From contig CAIJKT010000426.1 of the NCBI GenBank assembly GCA_903821255.1, positions 1 through 9,374 of the forward strand: DNA of 9,374 bases, in the 5' to 3' direction. The stretch is from an uncultured Lentisphaeria bacterium (GTDB taxonomy: Bacteria > Verrucomicrobiota > Lentisphaeria > Victivallales > Victivallaceae). Every line of letters starts with the position of its first letter. The stretch's first letter is position 1. Below the pieces are notes generated by a model, which ran no database searches, was not told the DNA's origin, and was given only the letters and a program-made list of their open reading frames with translations. This document shows, in pieces, positions 1-6,579 of this stretch. The position numbers and the translations under genes were made by a program.

Positions 1-106
1 CCTTGCCAGATTGCGGCGCATAGAGCAATGCCAATCCTGCTCCGGCGATTGCTCCGACTGCGAATGCTGCCAAAATGGTTCCCAGTGATGAGTTTTCGTT
101 ACACAT
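1..106 (-). CDS. YtxH domain protein, N-terminal part (runs off the left edge)
   Basis: Only the first 35 codons are present; the rest lies outside the window. The N-terminus carries a small polar start, then a glycine/alanine-rich hydrophobic segment at about residues 8-28, followed directly by LLYAPQSGK at 27-35. A short Gly-rich membrane segment followed by L-x-A-P-x-S-G-K is the signature of the YtxH (gas-vesicle-like, general-stress) family. The ATG at 106 overlaps the stop codon of the preceding DUF948 gene (ATGTGTAA), and a strong GAGGAGG ribosome site at 113-119 lies inside that gene, so the two are probably translationally coupled. Family members are small membrane-anchored proteins with a coiled-coil tail and no known enzymatic activity; in Bacillus a DUF948 gene (ytxG) also precedes ytxH. 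Function here is inferred only from family and pairing. Confidence 0.8.
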   Translation of the reverse strand, partial: MCNENSSLGTILAAFAVGAIAGAGLALLYAPQSGK

Positions 107-527
107 GATCTTCCTCCTCGTTTGGTTGTTTATTTGGTTTTTTCGAGCAGAGGACTTGCGTAAATACGGAAAGCCCAAGCCGAAAAAGACTAATGTTTCT
201 AGCTAATCCTGCAACTGGCGGCTCAATTATCAGGCCAACCGCCGTCACGAGCCGGTTTGCCATGTCAGCCCACCGGGCCACGACATGCACTACTTTGCCT
301 GCATCGTCTAATTGTTCGTTAACCCGCTGGGTGAGGGCATTGACGTTCTGTACCAGTTCACGGCTGTCCTGTACGATGATATGCAACTCCGCTTCCAGAT
401 TCCTGGTTGCGAGCAGCAAATCCGCCAGCTTGCGCCGTACATAGAAGACCGTCGGAATCAGACAAAGAACCAGAATAATAAACAAGATCAACGCGATTAA
501 TGACGCAATTTCCAAGGCAGTTGACAT
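99..527 (-). CDS. DUF948 (YtxG-like) single-pass membrane protein
   Basis: A 142-residue protein with one strong N-terminal transmembrane helix (about residues 7-29). A basic YVRRKL stop-transfer patch follows, then a long amphipathic, probably coiled-coil helix (about 33-90) rich in Leu, Glu, Asn and Gln. A second, weaker hydrophobic stretch lies at 92-125 and the tail is acidic (NEEEDHV). This architecture and length match the DUF948 family. The start at 527 has a GAGGAGG ribosome site 9 bases upstream. A good sigma-70-type promoter sits about 100 bp upstream, so this gene and the overlapping YtxH gene form their own unit, separate from the sugar operon. In Bacillus the homologous pair belongs to the general-stress regulon; no comparable regulatory site could be recognised here. 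The molecular function of the family is not established. Confidence 0.8.
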   Translation of the reverse strand: MSTALEIASLIALILFIILVLCLIPTVFYVRRKLADLLLATRNLEAELHIIVQDSRELVQNVNALTQRVNEQLDDAGKVVHVVARWADMANRLVTAVGLIIEPPVAGLARNISLFRLGLSVFTQVLCSKKPNKQPNEEEDHV

Positions 528-623
528 TTTTACATGCCTCCTCTTCTTAAATTAAATAGCAATGCGGCGCTTTCATAAATTGAGAGAACAACAGTCCGTC
601 AATTCTTCAGTTCTACAATAGTT

Positions 624-651
624 ATTATATTGCACTATATAAATATTTCAA
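624..651 (-). promoter_or_regulatory. Sigma-70-type promoter for the DUF948-YtxH unit
   Basis: On the minus strand a TTGAAA -35 hexamer (646-651) and a perfect TATAAT -10 hexamer (624-629) are separated by 16 bases in a very AT-rich stretch. Transcription would start near 617 and give a leader of about 90 bases before the DUF948 start at 527. The consensus match is good, but AT-rich DNA yields such matches by chance, so the call is moderate. Confidence 0.5.
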
Positions 652-674
652 TATATTAAGGACAAATGATATTA

Positions 675-734
675 CTAATTATTGACAAACCGGTCTGCCG
701 GAACCGCCTGCCGCAACTTCTCTACTTCAAACAT
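675..734 (-). other. Coding-like tail after the sugar operon; possible gene remnant
   Basis: Between the stop of the SGNH gene (766) and the AT-rich promoter region lies about 90 bp of GC-richer, codon-like sequence. It holds a 19-codon open frame that starts with ATG at 734, reads MFEVEKLRQAVPADRFVNN and ends in TAG at 675-677. The frame stays open upstream of the ATG (reading HFAQTGG) through the end of the SGNH gene, in a different frame from that gene. The composition drops abruptly to AT-rich just after the stop. It may be the last piece of a deleted downstream operon gene, or a chance ORF. No domain can be recognised, and I do not claim it is translated. Confidence 0.25.
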
Positions 735-765
735 ACCGCCCGTTTGCGCGAAATGTAAGCAGACT

Positions 766-1416
766 TTATTTTCCGGCGTAGATTTGCTTTTTGATGATCT
801 CATAAATATATTCGTGCCCTTTGTGATTGGGGTGTATGCCGTCGTGCAACAGCTTGAAATGCTCATTATTATTCTGTTCAAGGATGCTTTTGGACCAGAC
901 TGTGTAGATGTCAACCAGTTCCACTTCGCATACTTCGGCGGTTTGTTTGACGATATTCATATATTCCGAGAGGCTTTCCCTGCGTTGTATGCAGTCTATG
1001 CCGCATGAATAATCCAGCGGGTTCTGAGAGAGCAACAGCAGCGGAATCCGGTTGTCTTTGCAGAACATGCACAATCTGGTCAGCGCAGCTTTAAATTGTT
1101 CCTGCCCGGCTTTGCCGCGTCCGGAGTCATTCATGCCGAACATGGCGGTGACAAAGTCCGGTTTAAACCGCCGGATTTTGTCGATGGCAAAGTCGGCGTC
1201 ATCGCTTAACGCGCTGCCGCCGATGGCGGAATTTATAATCGTATATTTGCGCTTGGAATACGCGATTCTTAATAACGTATCAAAATGCTGAAGATAATTC
1301 TCATAGCCTTCCGTGCAATGGTTATATTCAGTTATACTGTCGCCCAGCGCCAGCCAGACAAAATACTCAGAGTTTTCTATAAGTTGTTTCAAGTTCATTG
1401 TATCATCCTGTTTCAT
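766..1416 (-). CDS. SGNH/GDSL-type hydrolase (probable carbohydrate O-acyl esterase)
   Basis: A 216-residue single-domain SGNH hydrolase with all four blocks visible: GDSIT (25-29, nucleophile Ser27), Gly66-Gly67 in NSAIGGSA (oxyanion), GMND (94-97, Asn96) and DGIHPN (192-197, Asp192 and His195 of the triad). Length fits the family, and there is no signal peptide, so the enzyme is probably cytoplasmic. Members remove acetyl or other acyl groups from sugars, lipids or other esters; the place as last gene of a glycoside-degradation operon favours sugar deacetylation, which is inference. The first ATG (1416) overlaps the stop of the preceding gene as ATGA, which suggests coupling. A second ATG at 1398 (MNLKQ...) has an AGGA ribosome site 7 bases upstream and could be the true start, shortening the protein by six residues without touching the domain. 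Confidence 0.88.
   Translation of the reverse strand: MKQDDTMNLKQLIENSEYFVWLALGDSITEYNHCTEGYENYLQHFDTLLRIAYSKRKYTIINSAIGGSALSDDADFAIDKIRRFKPDFVTAMFGMNDSGRGKAGQEQFKAALTRLCMFCKDNRIPLLLLSQNPLDYSCGIDCIQRRESLSEYMNIVKQTAEVCEVELVDIYTVWSKSILEQNNNEHFKLLHDGIHPNHKGHEYIYEIIKKQIYAGK
1406..1409 (-). promoter_or_regulatory. Ribosome-binding site favouring the internal start of the SGNH gene
   Basis: AGGA on the minus strand lies 7 bases before the ATG at 1398. The upstream ATG at 1416 has no purine-rich site at the usual distance and would depend on re-initiation after the overlapping TGA. The site therefore leaves two credible starts for the SGNH gene. Confidence 0.4.
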
Positions 1417-3437
1417 TCATTAAAGCAATAAAGCTGAAAATCAAACGCGGAAGCAAATTTACAGTATAAAACCCCGTTGCTGAGCAATGCCCCGGAGTTG
1501 CCGCAGACGGTTTCCAGTTTCAGGCTGCGGCCACGCAGTAACGGAATACTTATTTCCGCAGTATTTGAATCGGCGCCATTGCGGTAAACCCCGATATAGC
1601 CGCAGCATTTCTCCGGGAATTCCGGACAAACCGACACGATTGCGCTGAAGTTTCCGCGATCCGGCATTGCCCCCGCCGGAAAAACCAGCCCCCGCATGAT
1701 CTCCAGCCGGTGAGGATCCAGACGCTTGAAGAAATCCCGGCTTGCCTGGTTTTTCTCCGGAGAAAGTTCCGCCAGCGCTCCCCAGTAGAGCGGATTAGCG
1801 AAGACACCGGTGCCAAGAATATATTCCAGCGGGTAACAGGAGTCATCGATCTGGGGCATCATCTCTATTTCCAGCTTGCGAGCCGGAGCGTATTTCAACG
1901 TGTACCACAGGTTGCGTAACGAAATGTACGGGTGATAATAACGGTGATCTTTGAGGCTGCGTCCTCTGTTTTCCAGAAACAGGCGACCGTAGTCCAGGCC
2001 GAAATCGAAGTTCGGGCGGTTGCGGCGGGTGACATCCATCGAAATCACCAGTCCGGGAATGGCAGTCTTCAGCTCATGCAGTAGTTGACGGTATGCTTCG
2101 TAATGCAGATTGGCGTCCCCCAGCAGTGTATCATAGAGACTCAACTGATAAAGGTCGAATTTAAAGCGTTTAACTCCGAATTCCCGGTACAGGGCAATTA
2201 TTTTTTCCCGGATATGGCGGAAATATTCCGGATTGCACAAGTCCATCCCGCTATAGGTTTCGCCATGGCCGAGGGAACGCATTTCCACAGGAACAAAATC
2301 GTTGCTTCTGGCCAGCAGATTCCATGGATTGCCTTCTTTCATCGTATCGCGGCATTCGGCGCCGTCCCACTCTTTGGCTTCGGGCCGCGCCGAATCCATA
2401 CCCAGCGGATTCATCCAGATACCCAGGTTGATGTCGAGTTCGGCACTCCTCCGGCTGATTGCAATCAACGAATTGGGGAACTTTTTCAGGTCAACATCGC
2501 CCATGAAGGTTTCAAACCAGCCGTCGTCAATGAACAGAGTCTTAATTCCGGAAACGGCAGCCGCCTCCACGTCCTGCATGATCTTCGCCTCGTTGATGTC
2601 CTTGCCGAAAGCAGGCCAGGAATTAGCCAGGGTTTCGACTTCGGACGCCGGGTCGCAGTTGTAACGCGCCGCCTGATAGCGATGCAGGCCCAGCAGCGAA
2701 CTGGATTCTTCAATAAGGCCGATGACGCAACCGTTCGCCCGGCGCAGTTCGCCAAAGCGCAGATTGTCAAAGCCCAAACCAGTCATATTTACGGTTCGGC
2801 CTGAACTGTCCCACAGAAAATCATATTCGCCTTTGATCGGCTGGCTGTCGGGAAAAGGCCCTTCTTTGTAGAAAAATACGCCTTTGACGCTATCGTCCGG
2901 AAACAGCAGAAAACTGCCCTGATTTTTAGCGGTTGCGGCTTTTTCCCTGAGCCGCCAGTTGGACTGGTCGGTACAGGTGAAATAATCCACGCATACCGGT
3001 GAAACATCTGTTTCCACCTTGAATCCGCCGAGATCGGAATAATACATTCCGGCCAGCGGAACAGTGGAACTGTAAAGATCATACCAGCGGACCGCCGCCG
3101 CGTCGTCGTAAAGGTAAAGATGGCGGCATAAGGTCAATTCGCCGCCGGGAACCGCGATCCGGTAAGTCAGCGCCGCTTTGATGCCGGAGGACTGGTAAAG
3201 CGCTTCTGGAACGGTGATTTCCAGACCGTCAAACCGGCAGTTTCCGGACTTATGCAAATCATAGCGTAGGCGATCAGCCAGCAGCAGATGACTTTCGTTC
3301 CTAACAATGACATCACTGTCATTGCTGCAAAATTCATCAATCTGAAAAAAAGGAGTCAACGATACTTTAATCCGCAAAAATTTGTTGTTCAGCAGGATTG
3401 CATCATGCTGCCGCGTAATTTCAGCTTTCATATTCAT
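1413..3437 (-). CDS. GH36-like (melibiase/alpha-galactosidase-type) glycoside hydrolase
   Basis: A 674-residue enzyme with the clan GH-D layout: an N-terminal beta-sandwich (about 1-265), a TIM barrel (about 270-560) and a C-terminal beta domain (about 585-674). Barrel motifs are NSWPAFG near 272, FIDDGWF at 303-309, GIWMNP at 339-344 and RFKFD at 424-428, where Asp428 is the candidate nucleophile (canonical IKWD). RPNFDFGLDYG at 474-484 stands where GH36 normally has a Cys- and Gly-rich GGRFD loop with the acid/base Asp, so Asp478 or Asp482 is the candidate. No signal peptide is seen, so it is probably intracellular. GH36 members hydrolyse alpha-galactosides or alpha-N-acetylgalactosaminides; the divergent motifs mean the sugar may differ. 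I chose the ATG at 3437, which overlaps the SDR stop as ATGA with GGAG ten bases upstream. A TTG six bases further upstream is possible but less likely. Confidence 0.82.
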   Translation of the reverse strand: MNMKAEITRQHDAILLNNKFLRIKVSLTPFFQIDEFCSNDSDVIVRNESHLLLADRLRYDLHKSGNCRFDGLEITVPEALYQSSGIKAALTYRIAVPGGELTLCRHLYLYDDAAAVRWYDLYSSTVPLAGMYYSDLGGFKVETDVSPVCVDYFTCTDQSNWRLREKAATAKNQGSFLLFPDDSVKGVFFYKEGPFPDSQPIKGEYDFLWDSSGRTVNMTGLGFDNLRFGELRRANGCVIGLIEESSSLLGLHRYQAARYNCDPASEVETLANSWPAFGKDINEAKIMQDVEAAAVSGIKTLFIDDGWFETFMGDVDLKKFPNSLIAISRRSAELDINLGIWMNPLGMDSARPEAKEWDGAECRDTMKEGNPWNLLARSNDFVPVEMRSLGHGETYSGMDLCNPEYFRHIREKIIALYREFGVKRFKFDLYQLSLYDTLLGDANLHYEAYRQLLHELKTAIPGLVISMDVTRRNRPNFDFGLDYGRLFLENRGRSLKDHRYYHPYISLRNLWYTLKYAPARKLEIEMMPQIDDSCYPLEYILGTGVFANPLYWGALAELSPEKNQASRDFFKRLDPHRLEIMRGLVFPAGAMPDRGNFSAIVSVCPEFPEKCCGYIGVYRNGADSNTAEISIPLLRGRSLKLETVCGNSGALLSNGVLYCKFASAFDFQLYCFNE

Positions 3438-4195
3438 GCGCAATATACTCCGCCGTTAATATCCAGAGTTGCCCCGGTAATAAAGCCATCGTACTCGGAC
3501 GCCAGAAATACCACCGGACGTGCGACGTCTTCAGCAGTGCCGGCGCGTCCCAGCGGAATGCCTTCAATTGTTTTCCGGGCCGACTCCTCAGTCGTGTGAG
3601 TGTTGTGGAAACGCGTTCCCAGCATCAGGCCGGGGGCGACGCAATTCACCCTGATGCCGCGTCCCGCCAGCTCGCCAGCCAGCGCACGCGTCCAGGTGAT
3701 GACCGCTCCTTTGCTGGTTGAGTATACCAGCGAGCCGGAATGCCCGCCCTTGCGTCCTGCCAGCGAGGCCATGTTCACGATACTAGCCCCGCCTGCCTCG
3801 GCAAGATATTTGACTGCGTATTTTGACACGTACATCATGCTGCGGATGTTTACATCCATGACTTTATCCCAAAATTCATCATCTATCTCTTCCAGATAAA
3901 CCCGTTTTACCAGATCGCCGGTGTTATTTATCAAAATGTCAATCCCCCCTAATGCGGCGGCGGCGTTATCCACCAACTCCAGCGCTTGCGTCTCATCGGT
4001 CAAATCAGCCTGAAGCGCAATGGCCTTGACTCCGTTTTTTTTAGCTTCCGCGCAGATTTCATCCGCCCCTTGTACGCTGGAAAAATAATGTATGGCGATA
4101 TTACAACTTTGTGCGGCCAGTTCTCTGCAAATAGCGGCTCCGAGTCCCTGTCCGCCTCCGGTAATTAAGGCTTTTTTTCCTTTTAAAGTACCCAT
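3434..4195 (-). CDS. Short-chain dehydrogenase/reductase (classical SDR)
   Basis: A 253-residue Rossmann-fold oxidoreductase of typical classical-SDR length. The cofactor motif TGGGQGLG is at 12-19, the NNTG variant of NNAG at 90-93, the structural Asn in VNIRS near 116, and the catalytic Ser144, Tyr158 and Lys162 (YSTSK) are all present. VAPGLMLGT near 186-194 and the C-terminal DINGG complete the pattern. Sequence alone would label it FabG-like or glucose-1-dehydrogenase-like. Next to a FucU mutarotase and two glycosidases, oxidation of a released sugar to its lactone (as by L-fucose dehydrogenase) or of a sugar derivative is more likely than fatty-acid synthesis, but this is inference. The start at 4195 has an AGGAGAG ribosome site, and the gene begins 4 bp after the upstream stop. 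Its own stop overlaps the next gene's ATG, so expression is presumably coupled. Confidence 0.9.
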   Translation of the reverse strand: MGTLKGKKALITGGGQGLGAAICRELAAQSCNIAIHYFSSVQGADEICAEAKKNGVKAIALQADLTDETQALELVDNAAAALGGIDILINNTGDLVKRVYLEEIDDEFWDKVMDVNIRSMMYVSKYAVKYLAEAGGASIVNMASLAGRKGGHSGSLVYSTSKGAVITWTRALAGELAGRGIRVNCVAPGLMLGTRFHNTHTTEESARKTIEGIPLGRAGTAEDVARPVVFLASEYDGFITGATLDINGGVYCA

Positions 4196-4199
4196 TGGC

Positions 4200-6119
4200 T
4201 TATCTCTCCTGTTTCAGAGTTACAATTTCAAATTCATTAAAATTTAAGGTAAAGTCATTCCCGTTCTGTTTTAATTCTCCGCCAAAACTGGTCTCTCCAA
4301 TTTTTCCCGGACAGGCGGAAAACTTTATAACACCGGGTCCGGACGAAACCACATAGAGGAATTGCGCCCCTGCGTTTTCCAATAAAGATACTGATACTGG
4401 AACACTGTTTTCGCGTAAAACCAGCGGCGATTTGATATCTTCCATGCAAACCGCCTGGAAAAAGCGGTCTATTTCGCTACCGGCTTCAGATAAAATTTTC
4501 TCTATCGGGGAATCAAAAACAAGGCAACAGCCGCAACCCACCTTCCGCTTGAAAACCGATGGAAAGGATATTTCGCCGTCCGCATCATAAATTACGCTGT
4601 CCGCAATTACATCGGCGTCAACACTTTTCAGAGTGATGCTTGTAATTTGTGGAAGCAAATCAAATCCCGGCGTCCGTAAATAGCAGTCATAACGTTTCTC
4701 GCACCAGTACTGAATATCTAGTGCGTTTTTCAATCTGGCGTCCGGAACTGCCGGTTTGACGCCGGTAAACTCCGGCGGGATGATGCCGGTAAACACGACA
4801 GTCCCGCCGTTCTGCGCAAATTGACGCAGTAATTCCACTCGTGCCGGATTTAGCTTAATATATTCCGTCACAAACAGGATTTTAAAGGAATTAATCAACG
4901 CGGCGTCATCCAGAAACAAGTCCGGCAACACCATGACAGGAATTCCGGAAGCGCTGAAATTGTCGGCAATATTCAGCGCATCATCCGTCACTTCCACTCC
5001 GTCAATCTTTGCGGCAACGAACTGCCGTTCGCTGGAATTACGCAACACGCAAGCAAAGCGGCTCATGACGGCATCTGGCGCAATATTCAACGCCTTTTCA
5101 CTGTCCTTAAACAGATGAGTAATTGCGCCTATGTGTTTATCTGAGTTAAAAAACCGGCCGGCATAGGAAACAATCGGGATGCCGCCAAAACTAAGAGTGG
5201 TGCGTCCGCAAAGCAGGCTTTGCTGTTCAAACGGCGCATTTGAAAGTCGCGGATGCCAGGCGTGGCGGTTGGTATAGTTCCAGATTTTTTTGCCAAGGGC
5301 CGAAGCCACGCTGCAACCCTCAATCCCGCCGCGGTCAGATTCAATCAGAAAGCAATCCACCTCTTTGAGCATTTCGATTTCAAAGCGGGTTCCACACAGC
5401 CCTCCCGCAGTGCGGTTCATCATCAGCGGCAGGTTTCTCGCTTTGGTCATCTGTCGTATTTCTTTCAATAACCCAAGCAGATTATTTCTGCTCCACTCCA
5501 GGTAAATGCCGCCCAGTTCCTTTTTCTGCTGATTGTCAGGCAGTTTATGGCCGGACTCGTCCATAAACCGTTTTTTGCACGATTCGCACTGGCAGATCAT
5601 ATTTTCCGCACCCCAGCCCTGATACGGGCCGTCAAGATATACTGCATAAATATCATGTGCGATAATTTCCTTCACGACCTCACAGATTTCCTGCCTGTAT
5701 GCACCGAAAGAGCAGACCGACAGCAGCGGTTCACCGCCAAAATGGCGATACTGAGTTTCCGGAGAGACCGGTTCGCCCGCTTCGTTACGGAATATCCATT
5801 CCGGTTTCAATTGTTTTAACCAGCTGGCGGGCACGGCGTGTCCTACTGGAATATACCCGATAACCCTGACTCCGGCTTTCTTGCCGGCATCGATGGTTTC
5901 CTGCAACAGATCACGATGGTTTAATCTCGGATGATTGGGAACAATCTTGCTGGGATAAAGCGCATACTTCCCGATGGAGCCGAAACGGATGGCGTTTGCA
6001 TTGGCTTTTTTGCACAATTCGATTCCATGCGCAGGGTCATAGCTTAACTCCGGAGTAAACGGCGGCCAGTAAGCATCGTACAAAAAAGTCCGCAAATTTT
6101 TCAGGTCTTTACTAAACAT
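4200..6119 (-). CDS. Hypothetical glycoside hydrolase, HHGH6-like TIM barrel with beta-galactosidase trimerisation-like domain
   Basis: A 639-residue protein. The N-terminal half looks like a TIM barrel of the 'hypothetical glycosyl hydrolase 6' type: NANAIRFGSIGKYALYPS (40-57), HPRLNHRDLL (63-72), GVRVIGYIPVGHA (83-95), then AVYLDGPY (159-166) followed by the Cys-rich ICQCESCKKRF (175-185). Asp163 and Glu260 (CFLIESDRGG) are acidic residues placed where catalytic groups of such barrels lie. From about 345 to 460 the pattern (FSASGIPVMVLPD, QFAQNGGTVVFTG) resembles the glutaminase-like trimerisation domain found in GH42-type enzymes. A small beta domain ends the protein. No signal peptide is seen. 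Proteins of this kind are related in fold to GH29/GH42 enzymes, but substrates are unproven; fucosidase-like activity would suit the adjacent FucU, which is inference. An AAGGAA ribosome site precedes the start at 6119. Confidence 0.72.
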   Translation of the reverse strand: MFSKDLKNLRTFLYDAYWPPFTPELSYDPAHGIELCKKANANAIRFGSIGKYALYPSKIVPNHPRLNHRDLLQETIDAGKKAGVRVIGYIPVGHAVPASWLKQLKPEWIFRNEAGEPVSPETQYRHFGGEPLLSVCSFGAYRQEICEVVKEIIAHDIYAVYLDGPYQGWGAENMICQCESCKKRFMDESGHKLPDNQQKKELGGIYLEWSRNNLLGLLKEIRQMTKARNLPLMMNRTAGGLCGTRFEIEMLKEVDCFLIESDRGGIEGCSVASALGKKIWNYTNRHAWHPRLSNAPFEQQSLLCGRTTLSFGGIPIVSYAGRFFNSDKHIGAITHLFKDSEKALNIAPDAVMSRFACVLRNSSERQFVAAKIDGVEVTDDALNIADNFSASGIPVMVLPDLFLDDAALINSFKILFVTEYIKLNPARVELLRQFAQNGGTVVFTGIIPPEFTGVKPAVPDARLKNALDIQYWCEKRYDCYLRTPGFDLLPQITSITLKSVDADVIADSVIYDADGEISFPSVFKRKVGCGCCLVFDSPIEKILSEAGSEIDRFFQAVCMEDIKSPLVLRENSVPVSVSLLENAGAQFLYVVSSGPGVIKFSACPGKIGETSFGGELKQNGNDFTLNFNEFEIVTLKQER

Positions 6120-6135
6120 AATACTTCCTTTATTT

Positions 6136-6570
6136 TCAAAAACTTTCTTCTGCCAGCTTCACCACGCCGATTGTAAGCAGAAGATTGGCGAATCTGCGCT
6201 GTTCTCCGGTAGCAATAATCAATGACGTATTTGCTGATTTTATTTTGTCATAAAACGCCCAGCGTTCCATGTCCGACCAGGTTATGCCAGCGTCCAGCAT
6301 GGTCCGGTATTCATCGTGAATATCCGGTTTAAAGTTTTCCGGCGGGGTCATGACAGCCGCTTCCTGAATCACAATTACATCCATTATCGCCGCCAGAACC
6401 TGAGTACAGCTCAATACGCCTGGAGCCAGATTGAGAAATACTTTTTTAGAAAGCGGATTTGAGCATGTCGCGACCGGAAAATTACCGTCGGCAATCAGCA
6501 CTTGAGAGAAATGGCCGGAGCTGGCCAGCGCTTCCAGTATTTGCGGGTGTATCAATTTTGTTTTTAACAT
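6136..6570 (-). CDS. fucU: RbsD/FucU family sugar mutarotase (probable L-fucose mutarotase)
   Basis: A 144-residue protein matching the RbsD/FucU family over its full length. KLIHPQILEAL opens the protein (His8), SGHFSQVLIADGNFP holds His20 and Asp28, LNLAPGVLSCTQVL lies at 46-59, WAFYDKIKSA at 104-113 and ATGEQRRFANLLLTIGVV at 120-137. The conserved His20/Asp28 pair and the C-terminal Tyr107 and Asn129 region are the features of the active site. Such enzymes form toroidal multimers and interconvert the anomers of L-fucose (FucU) or of the pyran form of D-ribose (RbsD). The IADGN and TGEQRR-type ends resemble FucU and its animal relatives more than RbsD, so I favour fucose or a similar 6-deoxy or galacto-configured sugar. 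The gene is 9 bp downstream of the URO-D-like gene and 16 bp upstream of the putative hydrolase, with an AGAGGA ribosome site before its ATG. Confidence 0.88.
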   Translation of the reverse strand: MLKTKLIHPQILEALASSGHFSQVLIADGNFPVATCSNPLSKKVFLNLAPGVLSCTQVLAAIMDVIVIQEAAVMTPPENFKPDIHDEYRTMLDAGITWSDMERWAFYDKIKSANTSLIIATGEQRRFANLLLTIGVVKLAEESF

Positions 6571-6579
6571 CTTTTCCTC

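Noticed and set aside
690..701. Small hairpin CCGGCAGACCGG followed by TTTGTC on the minus strand, as terminator of the sugar operon
   Set aside because: The stem is only 4 bp and the T-run is interrupted; not enough to call a terminator.
2085..2804. Plus-strand open frame of 239 codons opposite the GH36-like gene
   Set aside because: It is a mirror frame of a well-supported enzyme gene; no recognisable domain.
3438..3443. TTG start six bases upstream of the GH36-like ATG
   Set aside because: The purine-rich GGAG is only 4 bases from the TTG, and the ATG gives the ATGA overlap seen elsewhere in this operon; the two extra residues add nothing to the domain.
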